Assembly: GCA_016000265.1 (NCBI GenBank)
Contig: JAECRL010000008.1
Span: 1 to 64,000 of the forward strand
Source of the DNA: Burkholderiales bacterium
GTDB taxonomy: Bacteria > Pseudomonadota > Gammaproteobacteria > Burkholderiales > Burkholderiaceae_C
Length of the DNA stretch: 64,000 nucleotides
Direction: 5' to 3'
A program made the position numbers and the translations under genes. The notes below the pieces were generated by a model. That model saw only the letters and a list, made by a program, of their open reading frames with translations, had not been told where the DNA came from and made no database searches. Below are positions 27,467-36,303 of this stretch, piece after piece (the first letter of the stretch is position 1; the number at the start of each line of letters is the position of its first letter).

Positions 27467-29386
27467 TCAGGCGCTGAGCTGTTGCGCCAATGCGGGGCGA
27501 TGGGGCGTCAGCTCGCCCTCGGACAGCATGAAGCACCCTTTGCCCGCATGCTTGGCGGCGTACATGGCCGCATCGGCGCGCTGGCACAGGGACTCCAGGC
27601 TCTCGTTGGGCTCGAACAGCGCCGCCCCCAGGCTGGCCGCGGCCCGCACCGTCTCCCCGTTGATCTGGCAGGGCTGCGACAGCCGCTCCAGGATGCGTTG
27701 CGCGATGCGCCTGACCTCGATGGGGTGCCCCGCGCCTTCCAGGATGATGGTGAACTCGTCGCCCGACAGGCGGCAGACGAAGTCGGTGTTGCGCACCGCG
27801 GCCTCCAGTCGGGCGGCGACCTCGATGAGCAGGCGGTCACCCGCGGCGTGGCCCATCTGGTCGTTGATGGCCTTGAAGCCGTCGAGGTCCACGTACATCA
27901 CGGCCAGCGTCTGAGGCTGGCGCCGCGCACGCGCCATCGCCTGACGCAGCCGTTCGTTGAACACCCGGCGGTTGGGCAGGCCGGTGAGGCTGTCGCGGCG
28001 GGCCTGCTCGGCCAGTTCGCGCTGCTGTGCCTTGAGCACCGAGATGTCGCTGAGCACGCGGATGTGCTGCGTCACCCGGCGCGTTTCGTTGCGCAGCGTG
28101 CTCACGCTCAGCCACGTCTCCACCTGGCGGCTTTCGGCACCCGTTTGCAGGCACTCGCCCGACCAGCGGCGCCCGTTGCGCAGCGCTTCGTCCACGCCGG
28201 GCAGGTGGGTCTCCCGCAGGGGCGCCAGGCCCAGCAGCTCGGCGCTTTGCCCAACAGCCTGCTCCACGCCCAGGCCCATCATCTTGAGGAAGGCCGGGTT
28301 GACCATGACGACGCGGTCGACGGCGTCCGTCACCACCACGGCGTCGGCCGTCTCCTCGATCACCCGGGACGCCAGCTTGAGCTGCTCGGCGGCCTGGCGG
28401 CTCTCGGTCACGTCCAAGGCGATCGACAGGATGTGGTCGATTCGCCCGTCCACGCCATGCACGGGCGCCTTGATGAGGTCCACGAGCCGCTCGCCAGCGG
28501 GGGTGCGGTAGACGAGGTTGTTGAAGCGCAGGGTGCGCTGCAGCACCATCACCTCCTCGTCTTGCTGGTTGCCTCGCTGGGCCAGCTCGGCGGGCATGAC
28601 GTCTTCGGCGCGCCGCCCCAGCACCTGCTCGGGTGGCAAGCGCATGATCTCGGCGGCCTGGCGGTTCCAGACGATGTACTGGCCGCTGTTGTGCTCACGC
28701 ACGCTGCGGGCGTAGACCGCCATGGGCAGGCAGTCGACCGCGGTGCGGTAGAAGGTCTCTTGCTCGCGCAGGGCCTCCAGGGACTCGTGCACCTCGGTGG
28801 TGTCGCGCGAGACCAGCACGATGCCGTCGGGCAGCGGGATGATCTGGTGATGCAACCACCTCGGTGGCGTGTCCCCGTTGGGGGCGTGCACGGCTTGTTC
28901 GTCCACCTGGGATTGACCGCTGTCCCAGGCTTGCTGAACACGCTGGTGAAAGCTGCGGTGCTGGCCCTCGGGGAGCACGTCGTCGAGCAACTGGCCGGCC
29001 AGGGGGCGACCGTCGGTGCGAAGCAGGCGGTGCGCCTGGTGGTTCGCCTGCGTCACCTGGTAGCCCATGAAGCGGCCCATCAGGTCGCGGCGGTGTTGCA
29101 GCACCATGACGGCGTCCTGGCTGCCCGTCAGGCAGGCTTGCCAGGTCGCTTCACTGTGGGCGGCTTGAGCGAGGGCGCGGCGCATGCGGCCGTGCGCCCG
29201 CCAGCTCATCCAGCCGGAGGCGCCCGCCAGGCACAGGCCCGCGAACTGGATGGGAAGATGATGAGAGGACGTCAGCGCGAGCCCTGCTGCCAGGCAGGCC
29301 AGCGACACCAGCGCCGAAGCGGGGTGGGCCGGGTGGAGAGGGCTGGTGGGCGTCCCCATGCTCATCGACGACAAAAGCGACGACAT
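27467..29386 (-). CDS. Membrane-anchored PAS-GGDEF diguanylate cyclase
   Basis: A 639-residue protein predicted to make cyclic di-GMP. Two N-terminal membrane helices (about 25-65) are followed by three PAS-like sensor domains (about 80-195, 200-320 and 325-445) and a GGDEF domain (about 455-615). The active-site loop reads SGDEF, a functional variant in many cyclases, and the inhibitory I-site RxxD (RNTD) sits exactly five residues before it. Product inhibition is therefore likely. No EAL domain is present. The ATG at 29386 is preferred; GTG at 29392 is possible. c-di-GMP could feed a Lap-type adhesin switch, but no LapD is in view. Confidence 0.93.
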   Translation of the reverse strand: MSSLLSSMSMGTPTSPLHPAHPASALVSLACLAAGLALTSSHHLPIQFAGLCLAGASGWMSWRAHGRMRRALAQAAHSEATWQACLTGSQDAVMVLQHRRDLMGRFMGYQVTQANHQAHRLLRTDGRPLAGQLLDDVLPEGQHRSFHQRVQQAWDSGQSQVDEQAVHAPNGDTPPRWLHHQIIPLPDGIVLVSRDTTEVHESLEALREQETFYRTAVDCLPMAVYARSVREHNSGQYIVWNRQAAEIMRLPPEQVLGRRAEDVMPAELAQRGNQQDEEVMVLQRTLRFNNLVYRTPAGERLVDLIKAPVHGVDGRIDHILSIALDVTESRQAAEQLKLASRVIEETADAVVVTDAVDRVVMVNPAFLKMMGLGVEQAVGQSAELLGLAPLRETHLPGVDEALRNGRRWSGECLQTGAESRQVETWLSVSTLRNETRRVTQHIRVLSDISVLKAQQRELAEQARRDSLTGLPNRRVFNERLRQAMARARRQPQTLAVMYVDLDGFKAINDQMGHAAGDRLLIEVAARLEAAVRNTDFVCRLSGDEFTIILEGAGHPIEVRRIAQRILERLSQPCQINGETVRAAASLGAALFEPNESLESLCQRADAAMYAAKHAGKGCFMLSEGELTPHRPALAQQLSA

Positions 29387-29468
29387 GGACACCCCGACTG
29401 TGGAAGACTCAGTGTTGGGGATTTCGGATGCCTGTCGTTGAACTTGAGGTCAACGTGTGCGCCTGGCC

Positions 29469-29999
29469 TCAGGCGTGAGCGGGGCGGGGCACCTGCAGCG
29501 CCAGGAAGGTTTGTTGCAGCAGGCGGGCGTCCGCGCTGGCGCGGTGGCGTCGCGCCGTGCTGTTGCGCGCCAGGGCGAGCTTGACCTCGTGCCAGCGCGA
29601 GGCCTGGTCTTCGTTGAGCAGGGCGCGCAGGTTGTCCAGCTTGAACGAAGGGCTGCGGTCCGCGACCTCGTAGATGCGGCTGAGCCAGCTGAAATCGTGC
29701 GCCCAGGCGTCCGTGTAGATCGTCATGCCGCGCAATTGCTCGTTGAGCGCCTCGGCCACCTGCACCGAGCTGCGCCCGTGTTGCTGGAGCTGCTCGCGGG
29801 TGATGCCGTGGACCACCGCGGCGTTGGGGTCCCAGTGCTGCCAGTCGGGCTCGGGCCGGATCAGGCTGCACCAGGCGCGCCCCTGGGGCGTGATGAAGCC
29901 CACCTCGATCGGGTAGCTGCCGAGGCCGAAGCCCGAGGCCTCGATGTCCAGGATGGCAGGGGGCTCTGCCAGGTCGGAGGTGAGTTGCTGATTCGGCAC
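29469..29999 (-). CDS. DEDDh-type 3'-5' exonuclease
   Basis: A 176-residue DnaQ-fold nuclease. Exo I is LDIEASGFG (D and E), Exo II lies in TDAWAHDFSWL (D), and Exo III is HRASADARLL (H-x4-D). It lacks polymerase-III epsilon's C-terminal extension, so it is a stand-alone exonuclease with unknown substrate. The start is GTG at 29999 (encoding MPNQQLTSDL), supported by AAGGGG about 7 nt upstream. It follows the FemAB-like gene by only 27 bp on the same strand. Confidence 0.85.
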   Translation of the reverse strand: MPNQQLTSDLAEPPAILDIEASGFGLGSYPIEVGFITPQGRAWCSLIRPEPDWQHWDPNAAVVHGITREQLQQHGRSSVQVAEALNEQLRGMTIYTDAWAHDFSWLSRIYEVADRSPSFKLDNLRALLNEDQASRWHEVKLALARNSTARRHRASADARLLQQTFLALQVPRPAHA

Positions 30000-30026
30000 G
30001 CGGGCCCCTTGTTTGATTGGTCTTGC

Positions 30027-31250
30027 CTATTCGGACATTCTGGCACCCCCATCGGGGTCATCGACTCCGGGTTTGAACGGTCTGCGTTCATCGAGTTCGC
30101 TCACGTGGTGGCGGATGCCAAGGCTTTCGCGACGCAAGAAATCGGCCACCGCCTCGCGCAAGCCGGGGTGGCCCAACCAGTGAACCGAGCGCGTGGGCTC
30201 GGGCAACAGCCCCCGGGCCAGCTTGTGCTCGCCCTGTGCGCCGCCCTCGAAGCGAAGGTAGCCGTGTGCGATGCACCAAGCCAGCGGCTGGTAATAGCAG
30301 GCCTCGAAATGCAGGCACGACACCGACGCCAGCGCGCCCCAGTACCGGCCGTGCGCCACGCGAGCGACCGGGTCGATGGCCAGCAGCGAGCAGGCGATGG
30401 GCCGCCCCTCGTGGTGCGCGATGAACAGCACCCAGGCGTGGGGAAGGTCCCGAGCCGCCTGGCGCCAGAACCCGTGGCTCAGGTAGGGGCGCTGGCCGTG
30501 TTCCAGGTAGGTCTGGGTGTAGCAGCGATGAAACAGGTCCCAGTCGCGCTCCGAGATCTCCGCCCCGACTCGGACCTCGAAGCTCACCCCGGCGTCGCGC
30601 ACCTTGCGCCGCTCCTGCTGGATCTTCTTGCGCTTGTCGCGCTGCAAGCAGGCCAGGAAGTCCTCGAAATCGGCGTAAGGCTGCGGTTGCCGGTTGCGCC
30701 AATGGAACTGGATGCCCTGTCGGACCAGCCAGCCAGCGTCTGCGGCCACCTCGGCCTCCGCCTCGGACAGGAACAGCAGGTGCGCAGACGACCAACCGTG
30801 CGCCTCGCACGCCCCGCGCAAGGCCGTCAGCAGCGCCTGTTGCACCGCGATGCGAGCCGCCTCACTCAACCCAGGGTGGGTCAGCAGACGCGTCCCCGGG
30901 ATGGGTGAAAACGGCACCGCCCCCAGCAGCTTGGGGAAGTAATGCCGCCCCTGCGGCCCCAGGGCCCGGTCGTGCGCGTCCGCCCAGGCCCAGTCGAACA
31001 CGTACTCCCCGTACGAGTGCGATTTGATGAAGGTCGGACAGGCTCCCACCAACCGCCCCGCCGCGTCTCGCAAGGCCAGCAGGTGGGGCTGCCACCCCGT
31101 GTCGGCGCAGGCGCTGCCGCTGTCGATGAAGGCCGACAGCAGCGCGTGCGTCAAAAAGGGGCTGGCGCCGTCCACCCCCTCCAGCAGGGCGTCCCAATCG
31201 GCGGCCTCGACCTCGCTCGGGTGGCCAAGCCACCGAACCGCGTGAGGCAT
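30027..31250 (-). CDS. FemAB/GNAT-like protein (DUF482, PF04339 type)
   Basis: A protein of about 407 residues of the proteobacterial family annotated as peptidoglycan-biosynthesis/N-acetyltransferase-like, with tandem GNAT folds. Recognisable stretches are SPFLTHALLSAFIDSGSA, SHSYGEYVFDWAWADA, PGTRLLTHPG, LQRDKRKKIQQERRKVRDAG and GALASVSCLHFEACYYQPLAWCI. Enzymatic activity is not established for the family. The start at 31250 (MPHAVRWLG) fits homologues. An ATG at 31292 is possible; the 5'-most in-frame starts would overlap the divergent nadE. Confidence 0.85.
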   Translation of the reverse strand: MPHAVRWLGHPSEVEAADWDALLEGVDGASPFLTHALLSAFIDSGSACADTGWQPHLLALRDAAGRLVGACPTFIKSHSYGEYVFDWAWADAHDRALGPQGRHYFPKLLGAVPFSPIPGTRLLTHPGLSEAARIAVQQALLTALRGACEAHGWSSAHLLFLSEAEAEVAADAGWLVRQGIQFHWRNRQPQPYADFEDFLACLQRDKRKKIQQERRKVRDAGVSFEVRVGAEISERDWDLFHRCYTQTYLEHGQRPYLSHGFWRQAARDLPHAWVLFIAHHEGRPIACSLLAIDPVARVAHGRYWGALASVSCLHFEACYYQPLAWCIAHGYLRFEGGAQGEHKLARGLLPEPTRSVHWLGHPGLREAVADFLRRESLGIRHHVSELDERRPFKPGVDDPDGGARMSE

Positions 31251-31332
31251 CGCGCCTGGCACCGCCGCCGACGGCCCCGCTCCCGCTACCATGCTGGCTT
31301 GCGCACCCGCGCCCTCTGTGTGAACCCTGTCC

Positions 31333-33054
31333 ATGAATGCTGTGTCGTCTGCGGCCGCTCCCGCACCTGTGCTGAACGCGGCCTTGCTGCAATTCAACCC
31401 CACCGTCGGTGACCTGGGGGGCAACGTCCGCGCCATCGCCGACGCGGCTCGCCAAGCCTACGCCGAAGGCGCCCGCCTTGTCGTGACGCCGGAAATGGCC
31501 TTGTGCGGCTACCCGCCCGAGGACCTGCTGCTGCGCCCGGCCTTTCTCCACGCCTGTGAAGCGGCCTTGTCTCGACTCGCCGCTGAGCTGGCCGACCTCG
31601 CCGACCTGCACCTCGTCGTCGGCCACCCCCAGCGCTTGCAGGAAGACGCCACGCGCACGCGGTCCTGGCAGGTCCAGCGCCTGCTGAACGCCGCCAGCGT
31701 GCTCCACGGTGGCCGGGTGTGCGCCACTTACGCCAAGCGCGAGCTCCCCAACTACCAGGTCTTCGACGAGCGCCGCTACTTCGTCAGCGGCCGCGAGGCC
31801 GGCCTGGGCCCCGTGGTGGTCGACGTCAACGGCTGGCGCGTGGGCCTCCTGGTTTGTGAAGACGCCTGGTTTGAGGAGCCCGCGCAGGCGGCCGCCAGCC
31901 AGGGCGCGCAGGCCCTGGTGGTCCTCAACGCCTCGCCCTTCCACGCCGGCAAGTCCGCCGAGCGCGAGCAGCGCATGGCCGAGCGCGCGCGCCAGGTCGG
32001 CCTGCCGTTGCTCTACGCCCACCTCGTCGGCGGCCAGGACGAAATCGTCTTCGACGGCGCCTCCTTCGCGGTGGACGCCGCTGGCCGCGTCATGGCCCGC
32101 GCCCCCAGCTTCGAGCCCTGCACCTTGCACGTGCGCCTGCACGCCAACGGCCTGGCCGGCGCGCAGCTCGCTGGCAGCATGGCCGCGCCCCTCTCGCCCG
32201 AGGCCGAAATCTGGCAGGCCCTGGTCACCGGCGTGCGCGACTACCTGGGCAAGAACGGCTTCCCCGGTGCCATCATTGGCCTCTCGGGCGGCATCGACTC
32301 GGCCCTGGTGCTGGCCATCGCGGTCGACGCCCTGGGCGCCGACAGGGTCCGCACCGTGATGATGCCCTCGCCCTACACGGCCGACATCTCCTGGATCGAC
32401 GCCCGCGACATGGCCGACCGGCTGGGCGTGCAGCACGACGAGATCGCCATCGCGCCCGAGTTCGAGGCCTTCAAGGCCTCGCTGGCGCCGCTCTTCGCGG
32501 GCCGAGCCGAGGACACCACCGAAGAAAACATCCAGGCCCGCATCCGCGGCACCCTGCTCATGGCCCTGTCCAACAAGACGGGCGCCATCGTGCTGACCAC
32601 CGGCAACAAGAGCGAGATGGCCACGGGCTACTGCACGCTCTATGGCGACATGGCCGGCGGCTTCGCCGTCATCAAAGACCTGGCTAAAACGCTCGTTTAC
32701 CGCCTCTCGCGCTGGCGCAACGCCCAGGCGGTGGCCGCGGGCCAGGTCGAGCCCATCCCCGATCGCATCATCACCCGCCCGCCTTCGGCCGAGTTGCGCC
32801 CCGACCAGACCGACCAGGACAGCCTGCCCGAGTACGACGTGCTCGACGCCATCCTGGAGCGCTACATGGAGCTCGACCAGTCCATCGAGCAGATCGTGGC
32901 CGCCGGCTTCGATCGGGCCGACGTGGACAAGGTCACCCGCCTCATCAAGCTCAACGAATACAAGCGCCGCCAGGCGCCCATCGGGGTGCGCATCACGCAC
33001 CGCTCGTTCGGGCGCGACTGGCGCTATCCCATCACGTCGCGCTTTCGCGCGTGA
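31333..33054 (+). CDS. nadE: Glutamine-dependent NAD(+) synthetase
   Basis: Amidates deamido-NAD to NAD with glutamine as nitrogen source. The N-terminal nitrilase-type glutaminase carries the Glu-Lys-Cys triad E54 (TPEMALCGYPP), K135 (AKRELPNY) and C175 (LVCEDAW). The synthetase domain carries the PP-loop SGGIDSA (318-324) and LTTGNKSEMATGYCTLYGD. At 573 residues it is the standard bacterial two-domain form. It is followed by the PII gene, a frequent Burkholderiales neighbour. A second, single-domain NadE is at 60730-61740. Confidence 0.96.
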   Translation: MNAVSSAAAPAPVLNAALLQFNPTVGDLGGNVRAIADAARQAYAEGARLVVTPEMALCGYPPEDLLLRPAFLHACEAALSRLAAELADLADLHLVVGHPQRLQEDATRTRSWQVQRLLNAASVLHGGRVCATYAKRELPNYQVFDERRYFVSGREAGLGPVVVDVNGWRVGLLVCEDAWFEEPAQAAASQGAQALVVLNASPFHAGKSAEREQRMAERARQVGLPLLYAHLVGGQDEIVFDGASFAVDAAGRVMARAPSFEPCTLHVRLHANGLAGAQLAGSMAAPLSPEAEIWQALVTGVRDYLGKNGFPGAIIGLSGGIDSALVLAIAVDALGADRVRTVMMPSPYTADISWIDARDMADRLGVQHDEIAIAPEFEAFKASLAPLFAGRAEDTTEENIQARIRGTLLMALSNKTGAIVLTTGNKSEMATGYCTLYGDMAGGFAVIKDLAKTLVYRLSRWRNAQAVAAGQVEPIPDRIITRPPSAELRPDQTDQDSLPEYDVLDAILERYMELDQSIEQIVAAGFDRADVDKVTRLIKLNEYKRRQAPIGVRITHRSFGRDWRYPITSRFRA

Positions 33055-33074
33055 CGGCAGTCGTGCTTAAATAG

Positions 33075-33494
<420 letters not shown>

Positions 33495-33517
33495 CCCCTT
33501 CAGACGTTTCAGGTGCC

Positions 33518-34132
33518 TCAGGTGCCTGACAAGACGCCACCCTCGCCAGCGGCCTGCTGATCGGGTGGCGTTTGCGTTTTCAGGCGGGCCGACTCGTTGG
33601 CCAGGCCGTCGAGCAGGCGGCTGACGTCGGTGTCGACCTGCAGCAGCGCCTTCACGTCCGGCCACAGGAACCCATCGTCGTGGCTGCGCTCGATGAAGCC
33701 CAGCAACTCATCGTAGTAGCCGCCCACGTTGAGCAGGCCCAGGGCCTTGTGGTGGTAGCCCAGCTGGCGCCACGTCCACACCTCGAAGATCTCCTCCATG
33801 GTGCCGATGCCGCCGGGCAAGGCGATGAAGGCGTCCGACTGCATCGCCATCTTGTGCTTGCGCTCGTGCATGCTGTCGACCACCTGCAGCTCGGTCACGC
33901 CACCGTGTCCCAGCTCCCGCTGGATCAGGCGCTCCGGGATGACGCCGATCACGCTCGCGCCATGCGCCAGTGCCGCGTCCGCCACCGCGCCCATCAGGCC
34001 GGTGCTGCCGCCGCCGTACACCAGCCGCCAGCCTCGCTCGCCGATCTGCTTGCCCACCTCGCGGGCGGCGGCCAGGTGGGCCGGATCGAGTCCGTTGCGG
34101 GAGCCGCAGTAAACACAGATGGACAGCGTCAT
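33518..34132 (-). CDS. LOG family protein (TIGR00730 Rossmann fold)
   Basis: A 204-residue protein of the LONELY GUY/TIGR00730 family, cytokinin-type nucleoside-5'-monophosphate phosphoribohydrolases. The catalytic signature PGGIGTMEE is present, as are the Rossmann start SICVYCGSRNG and the nucleotide-binding VYGGGSTGLMGAVADAAL. The C-terminal 20 residues are Gln/Pro/Gly-rich. The ATG at 34132 (MTLSICVY) is chosen over TTG at 34147. Its last 60 bp contain the inverted repeat that appears to terminate the convergent glnB transcript. Confidence 0.92.
   Translation of the reverse strand: MTLSICVYCGSRNGLDPAHLAAAREVGKQIGERGWRLVYGGGSTGLMGAVADAALAHGASVIGVIPERLIQRELGHGGVTELQVVDSMHERKHKMAMQSDAFIALPGGIGTMEEIFEVWTWRQLGYHHKALGLLNVGGYYDELLGFIERSHDDGFLWPDVKALLQVDTDVSRLLDGLANESARLKTQTPPDQQAAGEGGVLSGT
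33534..33580 (+). terminator. Rho-independent terminator of glnB inside the convergent LOG gene
   Basis: ACGCCACCC (33534-33542) pairs with GGGTGGCGT (33563-33571) across a 20-nt loop, followed by TTGCGTTTT. It lies 39 nt after the glnB stop but within the 3' end of the opposite-strand LOG gene. Confidence 0.6.
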
Positions 34133-34157
34133 GGGGGAATTCAGCAAGCAGGTGAGG

Positions 34158-34715
34158 TCAGGCGGGCAGGTCGTCGCGGTGATCGATGACCCGGGTGCGG
34201 CAGATGAGGTCGTGCAGGAACTGCTGCTGAGGCAGCAGGCGCGTGAGGGCCATGTACAGCAGCGCCCACACCAGCATGCCCCCGAAGATCAGCCGCCCCT
34301 GGTGCCAGCCGGCCAGCCAGCCGGCGGCCCAGGCGGGCATGAACCACAACCAGGACAGCAGGAAGCGCATCAGCGCCTGCCAGGGGGAGACGGGACGACC
34401 GTCGGCCGACAGCAGTCGCACCTGCCAGGTCTTCATGGCCAGGGTCTGGCCGCCGTGGGTCCAGAACCAAATGAAGTAGAGCGCCAGGGCCGCGAACTGC
34501 GCCGCCATCATGCCTTCGCGGCCACGCATGGCGTGGAGCTGTCCCACCGAGATGCTGTAGGCGGCGCCGACCGCCGCCACCAGACCGAAAAGCAGCACGC
34601 CCTCGTAAATGAAGGCCGCCATGCGGCGACGCAGGGGGGCAGCGGGGCCTTGCGCACGCGCAGCCAATTCGGCCGCGGACAGTCCGCCCTGGGACGGGAG
34701 CTTGAAAACCGACAT
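34158..34715 (-). CDS. RDD family membrane protein
   Basis: A 185-residue inner-membrane protein with the RDD layout. An Arg-rich entry (PLRRRMAAFIYEGVLLFGLV), a second helix pair (MMAAQFAALALYFIWFWTHGGQTLAMKTWQVRLLSADG) and a third hydrophobic stretch (about 130-165) are visible. The function of the family is poorly known (putative transporters or stress-related). The start at 34715 (MSVFKLPSQGG) is preferred to 34751. It lies between the DUF3106 gene and the LOG gene on the same strand, with 25 bp to the LOG start. Confidence 0.85.
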   Translation of the reverse strand: MSVFKLPSQGGLSAAELAARAQGPAAPLRRRMAAFIYEGVLLFGLVAAVGAAYSISVGQLHAMRGREGMMAAQFAALALYFIWFWTHGGQTLAMKTWQVRLLSADGRPVSPWQALMRFLLSWLWFMPAWAAGWLAGWHQGRLIFGGMLVWALLYMALTRLLPQQQFLHDLICRTRVIDHRDDLPA

Positions 34716-34831
34716 GAAGTGGGAGGTGGGAGCCAGCGTCGAACGATACACCAGGGCGGGCCGACCGGGCCCACCGCGGCGACCGAGTTGGCCCCAACCG
34801 ACAGCGTGCTGCCGCTGCGGCGCTCAGGCGC

Positions 34832-35668
34832 TCAGGGGCGCCCGACGCTGGCGGGCAGCGGCGACATGGCCGCCCCTTGTGCCCCGGTTCGAGGCAGCAG
34901 GGTGACCGGGTCGACGAAGTCGCCCGAGGCGCTGATCTTGGGCAGGCCCGCCTGCTGGTGCAGCGGAGGCGAGGGCGCGCGCGTGACCAGGTTCGTGGTG
35001 GCGCCGGTGCCGGCCTTGACCAGGGCCGGGGCAACCACGGTGGGGCGGGTGCCCGTCGCCGTCACCGTGTTGGGCACCACGTTGGACTTGCGCGGCGCGT
35101 TGCTGGACGGCGCGCTGCGTTTGGCGTGGTAAGCCTGACCGGCTTCCCGGGGCCCGGCCACGCTGTCGGACAGCGCCACCGGTTGCGAGCGGCGCTTGGC
35201 CTGGCGGCCGAGGTCGCGCTTGTCCTCTTCAGACAAGGCCTGGTACTGGGCCCACTTTTGTTGCCGCTGGTCGGCGGGCAACTGGCGGGACTGCTGGAAG
35301 CGCAAGCGCGCCTCGCCGCGCTGGTGCGAGGGCAGCGCGGCCCATTGCGTCATGCGCTCCTGAATGCGGGCTTTCTCCGGGCCGCTCAGCTGGTCGAAGC
35401 GGCGCGCCACCACGACCCACTTTTCGCGGCTGGAGGCGGGCAGGTGCGACCACTGGGCCGCGAGCGGGGCGAGGGCCTGGCGTTGAGCGGGTGTCAAGGC
35501 CGACCAGTCGTGGCTGGTGCCGAAGGCCTGCTGAGAGGGCGAGTGCGAGGGAGGTTGGGCGCCGCCCTGACCGGAGGCCGCCGGTGCCGCCCACGCGCCC
35601 CAGGCCAGCGTCGCAGCCAGGGTGGCCGCAACGATGCGGCGCATCGGTTGGAGTGGGCTCAGCGTCAT
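34832..35668 (-). CDS. DUF3106 domain protein, exported
   Basis: A 278-residue protein with a signal peptide (about residues 1-28, MRRIVAATLAATLAWGAWA) and a Gln/Arg/Trp-rich helical DUF3106 core. Short units recur there (LTPAQRQALAPLAAQWSHLP; LPSHQRGEARLRFQQSRQLP; LSEEDKRDLGRQA), resembling periplasmic Spy/CpxP-like helical proteins. The C-terminal 110 residues are Pro/Ala/Thr-rich and disordered. It is the third gene of the sigma factor-DUF3619-DUF3106 unit, starting 14 bp after DUF3619 stops. Function unknown; a periplasmic sensor arm for the sigma system is an inference. Confidence 0.85.
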   Translation of the reverse strand: MTLSPLQPMRRIVAATLAATLAWGAWAAPAASGQGGAQPPSHSPSQQAFGTSHDWSALTPAQRQALAPLAAQWSHLPASSREKWVVVARRFDQLSGPEKARIQERMTQWAALPSHQRGEARLRFQQSRQLPADQRQQKWAQYQALSEEDKRDLGRQAKRRSQPVALSDSVAGPREAGQAYHAKRSAPSSNAPRKSNVVPNTVTATGTRPTVVAPALVKAGTGATTNLVTRAPSPPLHQQAGLPKISASGDFVDPVTLLPRTGAQGAAMSPLPASVGRP

Positions 35669-35682
35669 GTCGGTTGGGGCGT

Positions 35683-36303
35683 TCAGGGGGTGGCCTCGGC
35701 CGGCTCGGTGTCGGTCGTGACCAGGTCGCCATCGGCTTCGGGGATGGGCTCGTCCAGCGGGCGGGCCGGGGTGCGGTCGTCGCTGCGCAGGAATTCTTCG
35801 AAACCCGGGTCGGCGTAAGCGTCGGGGGGCAGGTCGTCGCTGAGGATGGCGGTGTCGATGTCGGCGGCCGCTTCGACTTTTTCCTGACTGTGGAAGCTGT
35901 GAACCAGCCACAGGCCGGCGGCCAGCGCCACGATGGGCAGCGCCGAGGCGATGCGCCAGCGCCAGGCCACGGGGCCATCGTCCAGGTTGCGCCCGTGTGA
36001 AGGCTGGCGCGCGTGCTCGGCCTCGTTCCAGCCGCCCAGCACCGCCGCACCCTGAGTGTTCACGCCCGCGACGGTGCTGCCGCCCGCGGTGGCGAGTGCC
36101 TGCTCACCGGCCACGGCCAAGCCCAGCCGGGCCTCGCGCGCGGAGCGAACCGCCTGCTCGCGTGCCACGCGCAGGCGTTCGGTGATGTCGTGGGGCAAGG
36201 CCTGCGCGCCGTCGTCCAGGCGCGCGGTCAGGCGCATGGCGAAGCGGGCCTCAAGGGCCGCGCGCCGGGCGTCGGTCAGCGGTGGGGTGGAGCGGGTTTT
36301 CAC
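35683..36303 (-). CDS. DUF3619 single-pass membrane protein, possible anti-sigma factor
   Basis: A 206-residue protein with an N-terminal cytoplasmic helical region (about 1-115, TDARRAALEARFAMRLTARLDDG...), one membrane helix (about 118-136, IASALPIVALAAGLWLVHSF) and an acidic periplasmic tail ending in a Glu/Pro/Thr-rich segment. The GTG start at 36303 overlaps the stop of the sigma-factor gene as GTGA. This coupling and topology are those of many anti-sigma factors, but DUF3619 has no assigned role that I know of, so the function is inference. Confidence 0.82.
   Translation of the reverse strand: MKTRSTPPLTDARRAALEARFAMRLTARLDDGAQALPHDITERLRVAREQAVRSAREARLGLAVAGEQALATAGGSTVAGVNTQGAAVLGGWNEAEHARQPSHGRNLDDGPVAWRWRIASALPIVALAAGLWLVHSFHSQEKVEAAADIDTAILSDDLPPDAYADPGFEEFLRSDDRTPARPLDEPIPEADGDLVTTDTEPAEATP

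Noticed and set aside
30862-33000. Long minus-strand open frame opposite nadE
   Set aside because: nadE on the plus strand has both catalytic triad and PP-loop; the antisense frame has no motif.
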